The position numbers and the translations under genes were made by a program. From Actinoplanes solisilvae (GTDB taxonomy: Bacteria; Actinomycetota; Actinomycetes; Mycobacteriales; Micromonosporaceae), in contig NZ_RJAC01000001.1 of NCBI RefSeq assembly GCF_003999975.1, forward strand, positions 868,001-932,000: a DNA stretch of 64,000 bases, read 5' to 3'. Shown piece after piece: positions 8,910-17,812 of the stretch; the first letter of the stretch is position 1, and every line of letters begins with the position of its first letter. Below the pieces are notes generated by a model that saw only the letters and a list, made by a program, of their open reading frames with translations, did not search any database and had not been told where the DNA came from.

Positions 8910-9304
8910 ACGTCCTCGCCGAGCACGGTTCGCAACGTCTTCACCAGCACCTCGCTGCTGAACGGTTTCTTCACCAGCAGCGCGTCCTCGCCGATCAGGC
9001 CGTCGGCCACCGCGATCTCCTTGGGCAGCCCCGAGATGTAGACCACGCTCATGCTTGGCCGCAGCTTGGTCGCCGACCGTGACAGCTCGCCGCCCGAGAC
9101 GCCGGGCAGGCCCAGGTCGGTGACGAGGATGTCGATGTCGCCGGGGTGCTCGCGGCAGGCGGTGATGGCCTGCTGGGAGTCGCCGGCGATGAGGGTGTCG
9201 AAGCCACGACGCTCGAGCATCCGGCGCATGATGTCGCGCAGATCCTCCTCGTCGTCGACGACGAGGACCGTGGGCCGCGTCTCGGGTGCCGGCGCCTGCG
9301 ACAT
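8906..9304 (-). CDS. Single-domain response regulator
   Basis: A 132-aa receiver with no output domain. The acidic pair is VDDEED, the phosphoacceptor is Asp63 in LVTDLGLPG, and the conserved Lys is in KKPFSS. The ATG at 9304 is preceded by AGGAGG. No cognate kinase is adjacent on the same strand; the kinase at 9889 is a possible partner. Such stand-alone receivers serve as phosphorelay intermediates or bind partner proteins. Whether this one feeds the motility system cannot be seen. Confidence 0.85.
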   Translation of the reverse strand: MSQAPAPETRPTVLVVDDEEDLRDIMRRMLERRGFDTLIAGDSQQAITACREHPGDIDILVTDLGLPGVSGGELSRSATKLRPSMSVVYISGLPKEIAVADGLIGEDALLVKKPFSSEVLVKTLRTVLGEDV

Positions 9305-9613
9305 GGGTCCTCCTGTGGATGTCACGTTCCGTACCTGTTCGCGGTCTCACGCTATAGGCACCAGGTTGCACGGTCGGGCCTTTGCCGCATCAACGCCGCA
9401 CGTCATGTCCTGTTGGCCAGTTCACCCGTTGGAATACGCATGCCGCCAACGCGTTGAGGGAAATTGCGAGGTGGCCCGGTTGCACTCGGGTTGCAACGCC
9501 TTCGGGGTCGCAGAGAAGGCCTGGAAGATCGAAGAGCAAAGCTAAAGCTGTGTGCCGGCGGACCGATCAACACCTCGTACCGCTACACACCGCCACTGAG
9601 CAAGGAGAGCGAT
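9305..9613. other. Divergent intergenic region, about 310 bp
   Basis: It separates the minus-strand response regulator from the plus-strand DUF7455 gene and must hold both promoters. I see no convincing hexamer pair, no operator palindrome and no CTCA-N16-GCCGA motif. Confidence 0.5.
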
Positions 9614-9826
9614 ATGTCCAGCCTGCTGTCGCCCGAAGTCACCATCGTTGCCGAGCTGACCGAGCGCTGCGACCGTTGCGGTGCCGCCGCCAAGCTGGTG
9701 GTCACGCTGACCAGCGGCGGCGAACTGGCCTTCTGCGGTCACCACGCCAATCGGCACAGCGACGACATCGTGAAGGTCGCCGAACGCATCGTCCTGGAGG
9801 ACGGCTTCGAGTGGGCCGGGAAGTAA
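9614..9826 (+). CDS. DUF7455-type small cysteine protein
   Basis: A 70-aa protein with CDRCG followed about 25 residues later by FCGHH, a likely zinc-binding knuckle. This arrangement, with a beta hairpin between, is the hallmark of a short actinobacterial family (DUF7455). GGAG lies eight bases before the ATG. The function is unknown; the fold suggests metal or nucleic-acid binding. A terminator follows directly, so it is monocistronic. Confidence 0.75.
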   Translation: MSSLLSPEVTIVAELTERCDRCGAAAKLVVTLTSGGELAFCGHHANRHSDDIVKVAERIVLEDGFEWAGK

Positions 9827-9831
9827 CCCCT

Positions 9832-9865
9832 TAACGCGCATAAGCCGCGTTATGCTCTTTTCTTC
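9832..9865 (+). terminator. Terminator after the DUF7455 gene
   Basis: TAACGCG (9832-9838) pairs with CGCGTTA (9846-9852) across a 7-nt loop, followed by the T-rich stretch 9853-9865. It ends just before the histidine kinase gene. Confidence 0.7.
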
Positions 9866-9888
9866 AGCTCTTGAGGGGAATTACGGGC

Positions 9889-10602
9889 ATGACGCGGCGC
9901 GTGGAGTTCGAGCACGCGGCCGAGCTGGAACGCGGCAACAACGAGCTGCGCCAGGAAAATGCCCGGCTCGAGGCGGCGCTCACCTTCAAGAACGACCTCA
10001 CGTCGATGCTGACGCACGATGTCGCCCAGCCGATCAGCTCCATCGCGAGCCTGGCCGAGCTGCTGCGGGCCGACTGGGACGACCTCCCGGACGACGTCCG
10101 GTTCGAGCTGGCCACGAAGATCGATAAGAACACGCAGCGGCTCATCAAGATGATGAACGACCTGCAGCTTCTGTTCCGGCTCGACACGGGCTCGGTCACG
10201 GCCCGGCGCAACCCCGTGCCGTTGCGCGAGGTGGCCGACGGCATCGCGCCTGATCAGGCGCTCGTCGAGATCGATCCCGGGTTGTCGGTGCTGGCCGACC
10301 GCGGCCATGTCGTGGCCGTCCTGCAAAATCTGGTCAACAACGCTTTCGCGTACGGATCCTCGCCTGTTCGCCTCACCGCGGCGCGCCACGAGGATCACGT
10401 CGAGGTGGTCGTTCAGGACAGCGGCCCCGGCATTCCCGCCGAACTGCTGCCCAATCTGTTCGGACGGCTCGTGCGCGGCTCCGGCCTGGGGCTGTTCATC
10501 GTGCGTCACCTGGCCGAGGCGAACGGCGGATCAGTCCGCTACGAGCCCGCCGAGCCGAACGGCGCCCGGCTGATCGTCACCTTCGAGGCCGCACCGGTCT
10601 GA
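9889..10602 (+). CDS. Cytoplasmic sensor histidine kinase
   Basis: A 237-aa kinase without membrane segments or a sensor domain. A short coiled coil (residues 8-35) leads into the H-box LTHDVAQPISSIASL, then an N-box (NLVNNAFAYG), a G1 box (DSGPGIP) and G2 (GSGLGLFIV). This is a complete HisKA plus HATPase_c unit. ATG 9889 has GAGGGG eight bases upstream. Input must come from partner proteins or the coiled coil. The single-domain regulator at 8906 is the nearest possible partner. Confidence 0.85.
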   Translation: MTRRVEFEHAAELERGNNELRQENARLEAALTFKNDLTSMLTHDVAQPISSIASLAELLRADWDDLPDDVRFELATKIDKNTQRLIKMMNDLQLLFRLDTGSVTARRNPVPLREVADGIAPDQALVEIDPGLSVLADRGHVVAVLQNLVNNAFAYGSSPVRLTAARHEDHVEVVVQDSGPGIPAELLPNLFGRLVRGSGLGLFIVRHLAEANGGSVRYEPAEPNGARLIVTFEAAPV

Positions 10603-10631
10603 CCGTCCCGGCCCGGCCCCGTCGTCACCGA

Positions 10632-11420
10632 TCACCGCATGTCGTGGGCGCTCCCGCGATCCTCTTCGTTGATCATGCCGTCGCCCCAGATGTCCTTCTT
10701 CGTGGTGCGCCCGCCCATCGCGGCCGCGCCGCCGGAGGGCCCGCCGCTGATCGTGCCGGCCTTGGCAACCCGTCGCCCGGGCGCCAGCACGTCGTCGAGG
10801 TCGTGTGGGCTTCTGATTCCGGGGGCCGACGTGATGTCGACGCTCGTGCCCATGGTCGACGCCGCCATGCCGTGATAGGGCAGGTCGGCTCGGCTGGCGT
10901 TGCTGTGCTCGCCCGCGCTGGTTCCCCAGCCCGCGCCGGGGTGCGGCCGATTGTCGGCCGCGATCGCCGCGGGGTTCGGTGCCGGCTTGGACAGCTTCTT
11001 GGTGCTGGCTCCGCCCTCGACCAGGCCCTTGAGGGCGGTCAGGTCAGCCTTGAGGCGCTGGTTGAGCGAGGCCTGGCCGCGCCGGTCGTTCGGCATGAGG
11101 AACGCGATGTCGGCCTCGAGCTGGGCGACCACCTGCGTCTTCATCTCGCCCATGGGCCGCAGCGTGAGGGTCTCGGCGAGCCGCGGGCCCTCCATCGTCG
11201 ACCATGACACCCGCTCGTCCAGCGTGCGCTCCGTGAACTGCGCGTCGAACTCCCGGGTCTTCCCCTCGACGTCCAGCACCCAGTGGGTGCGGTCGTTGCC
11301 GATCGGGGTGACCTCTCGCACGCCGCTCATGAACCGTGGGTAACTCTCGAACGCGGCGAGTTGCTCGTACACCGTGTGCAACGGTGCACTCACCTCGATG
11401 GCCTGCTGAACCATACTCAT
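10632..11420 (-). CDS. SRPBCC (polyketide cyclase/START-like) protein with long polar tail
   Basis: A 262-aa protein. The first 150 residues form a START-like domain (QQAIEVSAPLHTVYEQLAAFESYPRF-type opening split here by alignment, then WVLDVEGKTREFDAQ), as in coenzyme-Q-binding and cyclase-like proteins that hold a hydrophobic ligand. The remaining 110 residues are low-complexity, rich in Gly, Ala, Ser and Asp, ending IWGDGMINEEDRGSAHDMR. ATG 11420 has GGGAGAG upstream. Ligand and role are unknown. Confidence 0.7.
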   Translation of the reverse strand: MSMVQQAIEVSAPLHTVYEQLAAFESYPRFMSGVREVTPIGNDRTHWVLDVEGKTREFDAQFTERTLDERVSWSTMEGPRLAETLTLRPMGEMKTQVVAQLEADIAFLMPNDRRGQASLNQRLKADLTALKGLVEGGASTKKLSKPAPNPAAIAADNRPHPGAGWGTSAGEHSNASRADLPYHGMAASTMGTSVDITSAPGIRSPHDLDDVLAPGRRVAKAGTISGGPSGGAAAMGGRTTKKDIWGDGMINEEDRGSAHDMR

Positions 11421-11502
11421 CGCATCTCTCCCATGCCTTCGCGAACTTACTGTCGGCATGACTGAGCGTACGGAGACGACTACTGAGCGCGGTCTGTTTC
11501 GC

Positions 11503-12237
11503 TCAGACTCGGCGCAGGTACTGCCATCGGCCGACCTCGGCGGCGTACCGGGCGTCACTCGCGGGAGCCAGGGCCACCTCCGCCGCGCGCAGCAGCGCGA
11601 CGACGCGGGGCGAGGGGGATCGCCAGGCCTCGCTGATCTCGACCACGGTGCCGGTCTCCCGGCAGGTGGCGGCGAGCGCGGCGATCAGGTCGGGGGTCAG
11701 CACGGCCTCGTCCAGACCGACCTGGGCGATCAGGCAGAGCGGGCGGGCGAGCTGGGCGGGGGCATAGCGCGAGGCCCGCTCGAGGCCGCGGATCACCGCG
11801 GTCACCAGGGACTCGGCGACCTGGCCGGCGGTGATCGTGCCGGCCGACAGCATGGCGCGCACCTCACGGGGGCCGAAAAGCCCGGTGGGCAGCGGCAGGG
11901 CCGAGACAGCGACCGAGAAGGCGTCGAGCGAGCTCGGGTCGGGCGGCAGGGCGAGCCAGCCGTCGGGGCGCACGACCTCGACCTCGGCCGCCAGTCGCAG
12001 GCGCATCTCCGTACGCCGCTGGGCTCGTCGGACCGAATCGGCGTAGACCGAGAGCCAGGCCGTGTCGGGGCCGGCCTGGTCGGCGAAGGTGAGCGCGGTG
12101 AGCCCGGCGGCGTCGGCCGCGGAGGTCACGACCCCGACCGCATCGCGCCCGGCCGCGAAGCCGGTGTGCACATGCGCATCGACCGTCAGATCAAGCGCGT
12201 CCATGACACCCACGACTGTTTCCCGCTCCGCGCTCAC
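11503..12237 (-). CDS. PHP-domain protein
   Basis: A 244-aa protein that opens with VDAHVHTGF, the first metal-binding motif of the PHP phosphoesterase family, followed by a helix and LTFADQA in place of the usual second motif. Such proteins hydrolyse phosphate esters with a multi-metal centre (as in HisK-type histidinol phosphatase and DNA polymerase PHP domains). The remaining metal ligands are hard to place, so activity is uncertain. An in-frame ATG at 12204 is an alternative start. It follows the MCP gene on the same strand. Confidence 0.65.
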   Translation of the reverse strand: MSAERETVVGVMDALDLTVDAHVHTGFAAGRDAVGVVTSAADAAGLTALTFADQAGPDTAWLSVYADSVRRAQRRTEMRLRLAAEVEVVRPDGWLALPPDPSSLDAFSVAVSALPLPTGLFGPREVRAMLSAGTITAGQVAESLVTAVIRGLERASRYAPAQLARPLCLIAQVGLDEAVLTPDLIAALAATCRETGTVVEISEAWRSPSPRVVALLRAAEVALAPASDARYAAEVGRWQYLRRV

Positions 12238-12341
12238 TGTTACTCCCAGGCCTAAGGACTCCCGGCGGGCAGTCCCGCCTGATCACGAGAGTGCGGGCGG
12301 CGCGTTGCCGGCGACGGTCGGTCACCGGTGCAATCGGGGAG

Positions 12342-13901
12342 CTAAAGACGGAACGCGCTGACCAGGCTGCGCAGTTCGTCGGCCGTGCGGGCCACGCCGG
12401 TGGACGCCTGGCGGGTCTGCTCGACACCCCGGGCGGCCTCGGCGCTGGCGCTCGAGACGTCGGCGATGTTGCCGGCGATGCGGGCCGAGCCGTTCGCGAC
12501 CTCGGCGATGCTGCGGCTCATCTCGCCCGTCGTGGCCGTCTGCTGCTCGACCGCCGACGCGATCGTCGTCTGGAAGTCGTTGATCTGGTTGATGACCTCG
12601 CTGATCCGTGAGATGACCTCTACCGCCCCGCCCGTGTCCTGCTGAATGGCGGCCACCCGGGTCCCGATGTCCTCGGTCGCCCGTGCCGTTTCCTGGGCCA
12701 AGTCCTTGACCTCGCTCGCCACCACGGCGAAGCCCTTGCCGGCCTCCCCGGCTCGCGCGGCCTCGATGGTCGCGTTCAGGGCCAGCAGGTTGGTCTGCTC
12801 GGCGATCGAGGTGATCAGCTTGATGACGTCGCCGATCTCGGCTGACGAGTCGCCGAGCTGACGCACCGTCTCGGTGGCCCGCGCGGCCTCGGACACCGCG
12901 ATCGACGCGATCTGGGCCGATTCGCTGGTGTTGCGCGAGATCTCGCGGATCGCCACGCCCATCTCCTCGGATCCCGCGGCCACGGTCTGCACGTTGCGGG
13001 CGATCTCCTCGGCCTCGGCGGAGGCGGAGGCCGACTGCCGGTCGGTTCGCTGGGACGACTCGGCGATCTGCGCGGCGACCGCCGACAACTCACCGGCCGA
13101 GGCCGCCAGCGTTTCCGCGTCACGGCCGATCGTCTCAAGCGAGCCGCGGATCGAGTCCAGGGCGCCGTCGAGGCCGGCCGCCATCCGGCCGAGTTCGTCG
13201 CGCGAGTTGATGCCGCTGCGACCGGTCAGGTCACCACGGGCGAGCCCCTCGATGACCACGCCCAGCACCCGGAGCGGCGTCAGGATCGAGCGGGCCATCG
13301 GGATCGCCAGACCGATCAGCAGAGCCAGCCCGGCCAGGGCCACCACGATCGAGACCGTACGGGTCCGGCTCACCGTGGACGCCATGTCGGCCCGCTCGGT
13401 GACGACCGCGGCGTCGACCCGCTCGACCAGGGCGCCGAGCTTGTCGTCGGTGAGGTTGTTGCGCTCCGCGATCTCGCCGATGCGGTCGTCGGCGGAGCCC
13501 GGGTTCCGGCTCGCCGCGGCCACGAACTCGGTGATGAACGTGCCGAAGTCGACGAAGTCCTGGCGGTCGCCGGCGAAGATCGCGGCGAGCTCGTCCGGCA
13601 GCCCCGCGCTCATCACCGCGTCGGCCGCCTCGGTCGCCGACTGCACGTCGTCGGCCACGTCACCGGACACGTCCTGGCCGAGCGCGGAGCGGTAGCCGTC
13701 CACCTTGAGTTCGCTCTGCCGGGTGTCCAGGTGGTTCAGGGCGGCCAGTCCGTTTTCCAGCCCCGACACGCGACCGGCCTGGTCGGCCAGCCGGTCCTGG
13801 CTCACCAGCCCGATCGTGGCCAGGGCACCCAGCATGAGTGCGCCGACCAGCACGATGATGCCCAGGCGTTTGGCGATCCCGAGTTGCGCCAGTCGCGACA
13901 T
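12342..13901 (-). CDS. Methyl-accepting chemotaxis protein
   Basis: A 519-aa transmembrane chemoreceptor: TM1 at about residues 13-32, an extracytoplasmic helical sensor of about 150 residues, TM2 at about 180-203, a HAMP region, and a long cytoplasmic coiled coil. The signalling tip is intact (AEQTNLLALNATIEAARAGE), the site that contacts CheA and CheW. No CheR/CheB-tethering pentapeptide is visible at the C-terminus, which ends LVSAFRL. It is the only receptor in the window, placed after the flgN-csrA operon but beyond a hairpin. Confidence 0.93.
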   Translation of the reverse strand: MSRLAQLGIAKRLGIIVLVGALMLGALATIGLVSQDRLADQAGRVSGLENGLAALNHLDTRQSELKVDGYRSALGQDVSGDVADDVQSATEAADAVMSAGLPDELAAIFAGDRQDFVDFGTFITEFVAAASRNPGSADDRIGEIAERNNLTDDKLGALVERVDAAVVTERADMASTVSRTRTVSIVVALAGLALLIGLAIPMARSILTPLRVLGVVIEGLARGDLTGRSGINSRDELGRMAAGLDGALDSIRGSLETIGRDAETLAASAGELSAVAAQIAESSQRTDRQSASASAEAEEIARNVQTVAAGSEEMGVAIREISRNTSESAQIASIAVSEAARATETVRQLGDSSAEIGDVIKLITSIAEQTNLLALNATIEAARAGEAGKGFAVVASEVKDLAQETARATEDIGTRVAAIQQDTGGAVEVISRISEVINQINDFQTTIASAVEQQTATTGEMSRSIAEVANGSARIAGNIADVSSASAEAARGVEQTRQASTGVARTADELRSLVSAFRL

Positions 13902-13924
13902 CGATCCTCCTCCGCGAAGCCAGA

Positions 13925-13951
13925 ACGCCCCGTCGCCAGGCGACGGGGCGT
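13925..13951 (-). terminator. Hairpin between csrA and the MCP gene
   Basis: Perfect inverted repeat ACGCCCCGTCG/CGACGGGGCGT. It should end or attenuate the flgN-flgK-flgL-fliW-csrA transcript before the receptor gene, and lies in the receptor's leader if transcription reads through. Confidence 0.7.
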
Positions 13952-13958
13952 CCGTAGG

Positions 13959-14201
13959 TCAGTCCGATGTAGTCGGTGTTTGCAGCATCTTGCTGACCGC
14001 CCGCACCTCGTCCTGGGTGGGCGAGGCGGCCTCTCGGTTGGATGTCTGCAGCTCCCGGTACACCTCTTCGCGATGCACCTGCACGTCACGCGGAGCCTGG
14101 ATGCCCAGCCGGATCACATCACCACGCGCTTCGAGGACGGTGATGACGACGTCGTCGCCGATCATCACACTCTCCCCGGAGCGCCGGGTCAGTACGAGCA
14201 T
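13959..14201 (-). CDS. csrA: CsrA, post-transcriptional regulator
   Basis: An 80-aa CsrA with the canonical start MLVLTRRSGESVMIGDDV and the RNA-contact region RDVQVHREEVYREL; the 24-residue tail beyond that is longer than usual. The dimer binds GGA motifs in mRNA leaders and blocks ribosomes. The ATG at 14201 has GGAGGAGGG upstream; a longer in-frame start at 14237 is unlikely. Next to fliW and divergent from fliC, it fits the FliW-CsrA-flagellin homeostasis circuit known from Bacillus, where CsrA represses flagellin translation until FliW captures it. Confidence 0.95.
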   Translation of the reverse strand: MLVLTRRSGESVMIGDDVVITVLEARGDVIRLGIQAPRDVQVHREEVYRELQTSNREAASPTQDEVRAVSKMLQTPTTSD

Positions 14202-14283
14202 CGTCGGTGCCCTCCTCCATCCGTGGACGGACAGCATCGCGAGTCAGGCGCGGCCCCGATACGGCGACCGCGCCCGCGGCACG

Positions 14284-14721
14284 TCAGTAGACCGGATTCA
14301 TGACCGCGCGGACGGGGAACCCCGAGCCGCTGAGCACGACCTGCAGGGCGCGCATGCTGTCCCGGTCGACGACGATCGGGGCCATCAGGTTCGCGGTGGT
14401 CTCGTTGGCGCCGGCCGTGATGACGGTCAGCAGCAGAAGCCGGTCCGGGTCCTTGCTGTTGAGCGCGGCGAAGACGTCGGGCTCGATCTCGGGCGCGTAG
14501 TCCGGGAAGAAGGGCTCCGGCGGCGCGACGAGGAATCGCAGGTCGGGGTCCTCGGTGGACGTGAACGCGTAGAGCAGGCCGTCCTCGTTGAGCCGCACCA
14601 GCACGAACTCCCGGTGAGCCGGGAACCCGGGCATCGGTACCGCCATCGTGATGGCCGGCAGGCCCAGCGACGGGTCGGCAATGGTGTCCTCAATGGGGCG
14701 GGACGCGGTACGAGTAGTCAT
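14284..14721 (-). CDS. fliW: FliW, flagellar assembly factor and CsrA antagonist
   Basis: A 145-aa protein with the FliW features: a beta-rich body, GLPAITMAVPMPGF near the start, the segment PEPFFPDYAPEI and the C-terminal NLMAPIVVDRDS. FliW binds CsrA non-competitively and is itself sequestered by flagellin. ATG 14721 follows GAGG; flgL ends two bases earlier, so the genes are coupled. It stands between flgL and csrA, the usual order in Gram-positive bacteria. Confidence 0.92.
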   Translation of the reverse strand: MTTRTASRPIEDTIADPSLGLPAITMAVPMPGFPAHREFVLVRLNEDGLLYAFTSTEDPDLRFLVAPPEPFFPDYAPEIEPDVFAALNSKDPDRLLLLTVITAGANETTANLMAPIVVDRDSMRALQVVLSGSGFPVRAVMNPVY

Positions 14722-14723
14722 GG

Positions 14724-15620
14724 TCACCTCAGGAAATCGATGAGCGAGGGCTGGATCACCTTGGCCGAGGCGGCCAGGGCGGCCTGATAAGACGTCTGCT
14801 GGATCTGCAATTCCATGATCGCCTTGGGCAGGTCGACATCCTCGATATCGGACAGCTGCGACGTCACGGACAGCAGATGGTCATCAGCGGACTGCTTCAT
14901 CTGCGTAATCCGATTATATCGGGCGCCAACACCCGAAAGGGTGGACTTTAGTAAATCGTGGGCAGTATCGAGATTGCCCAGGGCGTTGTTCAGCGCGACG
15001 TCGTCATTGCCGCGTAGCGCCGTCGAAATGTCGCTCAGCACCTTGAACAGTTGAGTGTCACTACCGTTTTTCCCGAACGCCTCGGCACCGGTCGCATCGA
15101 TCCGGACCTTGGCGTTCGGCCCGACCGTGCGGGTGGTCTGCCCGTCGTTGCCGACATAGGCGCCGGCGTCGTCGAAGGCCACGCTGCCCGGGGTGGTCCC
15201 GCCGAACACCGGTCGGCCCAGGAACTTGGTATTGGCCTCGCCGATCATCGACTGCCGGATGTTGTCGATCTCGACCGCGATCGCGTCACGCGCCGACGAA
15301 TTGTTCGCCGCACTGAGGCCCTGCACGGTCAGATCACGTGCGCGAATGAGCTGCCCTGACGCGTCGCCCAGCTTGTCCTGAATAACGCCAAGCCAGCCGA
15401 TTCCGTCGTCGGCGTTGCGCGCGAACTGCTGCGTGGAGCGCATCTCGCCGCGTAGCTGCAGCGAGGTGACCGTGCCGGTCGGCGAGTCAGAAGGGCGGCT
15501 GAGCTGCTTGCCGCTCGAGATCTGTTCCTGCAGTTTCTGGCCGCGGGCCATGTTGCGGTTGAGGTCGCCGAGCATGCGGTGCCGCATGCTCGAGTCGGTG
15601 ACCCGGCTGGGAATGGTCAT
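14724..15620 (-). CDS. flgL: FlgL, hook-filament junction protein (HAP3)
   Basis: A 298-aa flagellin-related protein. The N-terminal D0/D1 helix (MLGDLNRNMARGQKLQEQIS then SGKQLSRPSDSP) and the C-terminal helix ending in IQQTSYQAALAASAKVIQPSLIDFLR-like sequence are typical of FlgL. The middle is short. It forms the outer junction ring between FlgK and the filament and is exported by the flagellar type III system. It lies in the flgN-flgK-flgL-fliW-csrA operon. Confidence 0.93.
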   Translation of the reverse strand: MTIPSRVTDSSMRHRMLGDLNRNMARGQKLQEQISSGKQLSRPSDSPTGTVTSLQLRGEMRSTQQFARNADDGIGWLGVIQDKLGDASGQLIRARDLTVQGLSAANNSSARDAIAVEIDNIRQSMIGEANTKFLGRPVFGGTTPGSVAFDDAGAYVGNDGQTTRTVGPNAKVRIDATGAEAFGKNGSDTQLFKVLSDISTALRGNDDVALNNALGNLDTAHDLLKSTLSGVGARYNRITQMKQSADDHLLSVTSQLSDIEDVDLPKAIMELQIQQTSYQAALAASAKVIQPSLIDFLR

Positions 15621-15634
15621 GTGCCGGCTCCCGT

Positions 15635-17044
15635 TCAGCGGCCGACGAGGCCGGTGCGGTTGATGAGCTGATCGAGCATCGAGTCGATCGTGGTCAGCAC
15701 CCGGGAGGCGGCCTCGTAACCCCGTTGGAAGGTCAGCAGGTTGGTCATCTCCTCGTCGAGGTTGACGCCCGACTCGGCCTCCCGCGAGGTGTCGACCTGG
15801 TCGCGTACGGCGTCCTGGATCTCGCTGCGCCGGGCCGCCGACTGCGAGGCCACACCGAGCTGACCGATCATCTGCTGGTAGGCCTGATCGGGCCCGTTGG
15901 CCGAGACGCCGAGGGCGGCCAGATCACCGGCCTTGTCGTTGTCGATGGCGGCGACCGCGGGCGGCACGGCCTTGGGGTTGCCGGCCGAGAAGGCGACCTT
16001 GTCGGGATCGTTGATCGCCACCTTGAGGTCGCGCGCGTTGGTGCCGGTGAAGAACGGTGCGCCCGGGTCCCCGTTGATGTCGAAGCCGCTCGTGACCAGT
16101 CCGTTCACGCTGTTCGACAGCGTCTTGGCGACCTCGTCGAGCTGGCCGGAGATGCCCGGGATGATGGTGTTCATCGTGTCGAGCATCGAGCCCATCGTGC
16201 CGCCCATCTGAGCCGGCGTGGTGGTGCCCTTCCAGGTCAGCGCGACCTGGGTGCCGGGCGTCCACGAGTCCAGATTGGGCGGTCCGGAGAGTTCGAGCTT
16301 GGTGGTGGTGAAGTCGCTGACGAGCGGTGTCGATCCGATGTAGACGTTGATCGCGCCGTTGGTCTTGGCGTGGGTGGTGGCCCCGGTCAGCTCGGACAGC
16401 TTCATGATGGCCACGTCGCGGCGGTCCTGCAGCTCGTTCGCCTCGAGCCCGGACGACTGCGCGACCACGACCTGGTTGTTCATGTCCGCGATCGAGGAGG
16501 CCAACGTGTTGACCTGGTCGACGTACGCCGTCATCTCGTTCCGGCCGGCCATGAACTGGCTGCTCAGCGAGGCGCGCGTGTCGTTCAGGGTGATCGCCAC
16601 GGTCCGGCTTCTCTCGAGCAGCGAGGAGCGGGTCGACGTGTCCTGCCAGTTGTTGGCGACGTCGTTCCAGCCGTCCCACATGTCGTGCAGGCGCGCCTGC
16701 AACGCGGTGTCACTGGGCTCGGCGAGCACGCTTTCGATCTGGTTGTACGCCGCCTTCTGCGTGGACAGGTACGCCGCGTTCGCGTGCTCGGTCCGCCCGC
16801 GTTCCTCGAGGTAGGCGTTGCGCCCGCGTTCGACCCCGGCGACGGTCACGCCGTTGCCGACCTGGGTCGTCGTGGCATAAACGCCGGGGTTCAGGCTGCC
16901 GGTCTGCGACTGCATGCGGACCCGCTGCTTGGTGTAGCCCTCGGTGTTCGCGTTGGCGATGTTCTGGCCCGTGACGTCCAGACCCCGGCGCTGCGCGTAG
17001 AGCGAGGTGAGTGCCGTGTTGATGCCGCTGAAGGAGCTAGCCAT
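15635..17044 (-). CDS. flgK: FlgK, hook-filament junction protein (HAP1)
   Basis: A 469-aa protein with the rod/hook N-terminal motif GINTALTSLYAQRRGLDVTG then QNIANANTEGYTKQR, and the matching C-terminus (NLLTFQRGYEAASRVLTTID). It joins hook and filament with FlgL and is carried to the export gate by FlgN. ATG 17044 has GAGGCG upstream. It starts one base after the flgN stop, so translation is coupled to its chaperone. Confidence 0.95.
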   Translation of the reverse strand: MASSFSGINTALTSLYAQRRGLDVTGQNIANANTEGYTKQRVRMQSQTGSLNPGVYATTTQVGNGVTVAGVERGRNAYLEERGRTEHANAAYLSTQKAAYNQIESVLAEPSDTALQARLHDMWDGWNDVANNWQDTSTRSSLLERSRTVAITLNDTRASLSSQFMAGRNEMTAYVDQVNTLASSIADMNNQVVVAQSSGLEANELQDRRDVAIMKLSELTGATTHAKTNGAINVYIGSTPLVSDFTTTKLELSGPPNLDSWTPGTQVALTWKGTTTPAQMGGTMGSMLDTMNTIIPGISGQLDEVAKTLSNSVNGLVTSGFDINGDPGAPFFTGTNARDLKVAINDPDKVAFSAGNPKAVPPAVAAIDNDKAGDLAALGVSANGPDQAYQQMIGQLGVASQSAARRSEIQDAVRDQVDTSREAESGVNLDEEMTNLLTFQRGYEAASRVLTTIDSMLDQLINRTGLVGR

Positions 17045-17045
17045 A

Positions 17046-17531
17046 TCAGATCGCCTCATCCACCAGGCTGGAGCGGCGGACGCCGCCGGAAACGGTCTGG
17101 CCCTGCGGTCCGTACGTTTCCACAGTTTCGGCGAACGCGAGCATGGTTTCGCGGGCTGCGCGCTGGCCGGCCGTGAGCAGGTCGCGGTTCACGTCGGCGA
17201 GGGCGCTGATCTCGGAGGTGAGCAGCAGGAACGCCTTGCGGTGCTGGTGCAGCAGGTCGGACCACGGCTCACCGGCCGCGTCGGCGAGCTCGCCCAGCGA
17301 CGCCTCGGGCGACAGGCCGAGCTCGACCGCGACGTCCTGGGCGTAGGCGGCCCGGATGACCTCGGTCTGCCGGATCTGGTCCAGCACCACCTCGACCTCG
17401 CGGGTCGCGTGACTCAGCCAGCGAGAACGGCCGGCCGCCAGGAGCAACTGCTCCTCCTCGAGCTTGAACAGCAGCATCTCGAGCAGCTCGCGTGCACGCC
17501 ACAGGACGCTGGCCAGGTCGGTAAGACTCAC
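17046..17531 (-). CDS. flgN: FlgN-family export chaperone
   Basis: A 161-aa all-helical protein with the FlgN pattern [20 protein letters not shown] near the N-terminus. FlgN holds FlgK and FlgL monomers in the cytoplasm and delivers them to the export apparatus. The GTG at 17531 has GGAGGACC ahead of it. It is first in its operon, immediately upstream of its clients, and has a CTCA-N16-GCCGAC promoter at 17622-17597. Confidence 0.85.
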   Translation of the reverse strand: MSLTDLASVLWRARELLEMLLFKLEEEQLLLAAGRSRWLSHATREVEVVLDQIRQTEVIRAAYAQDVAVELGLSPEASLGELADAAGEPWSDLLHQHRKAFLLLTSEISALADVNRDLLTAGQRAARETMLAFAETVETYGPQGQTVSGGVRRSSLVDEAI

Positions 17532-17583
17532 CCCTGGTCCTCCGTCTCGCCTTGAAGTGGGGCACGCCCCCGCGACGAACCCG

Positions 17584-17611
17584 CTCATTCGGACAGGTCG
17601 GCACGTCCGAC
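17584..17611 (+). promoter_or_regulatory. Candidate fliC promoter (weak match)
   Basis: CTCA (17584-17587), 18 bp, TCCGAC (17606-17611). Both spacing and first -10 base differ from the other six motifs. No better match exists between here and the fliC start, so it is offered as a possibility. It would give a leader of about 195 nt. Confidence 0.3.
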
Positions 17612-17622
17612 CCTCCGCTGAG
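17597..17622 (-). promoter_or_regulatory. FliA-type promoter of the flgN-csrA operon
   Basis: On the minus strand CTCA (17622-17619), 16 bp, then GCCGAC (17602-17597). The start codon of flgN is 66 bp downstream. It is one of six sites in the window with the same spacing. It overlaps the candidate divergent fliC promoter. Confidence 0.7.
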
Positions 17623-17796
17623 GGATTTCCCCCGATCCGGCATCTTCCGGCGTCTCGCGAAGACGTTTCGGGTTTCTGATGATTCGCCGGAAAAGGGCGG
17701 TGAAATCTCGGAGACTGCTGGGGAAGCGTCGGCACCGCGCCGACCGGACTGGCGTAACGCCACGGCCCGACGGACTGGGCCGGCACCAAGACCCCT

Positions 17797-17805
17797 CAAG
17801 GAGGA
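17797..17805 (+). promoter_or_regulatory. fliC ribosome site that resembles a CsrA target
   Basis: CAAGGAGGA lies seven bases before the fliC ATG. It is both a strong Shine-Dalgarno sequence and a match to the CARGGA core of CsrA sites. With csrA and fliW encoded next door, repression of flagellin translation is a reasonable inference. Confidence 0.55.
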
Positions 17806-17812
17806 AGCACTC

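Noticed and set aside
12264-12279. Short hairpin GGCGGG-CAGT-CCCGCC between the PHP and MCP genes as a terminator.
   Set aside because: The six-base stem is too short and has no T-run; common by chance in GC-rich DNA.
13972-13997. GTCA-N16-ACCGAC on the minus strand before the MCP gene, as a seventh FliA-type promoter.
   Set aside because: Spacing fits but there are two mismatches to the invariant bases, and it lies inside csrA. Kept only as a weak possibility.
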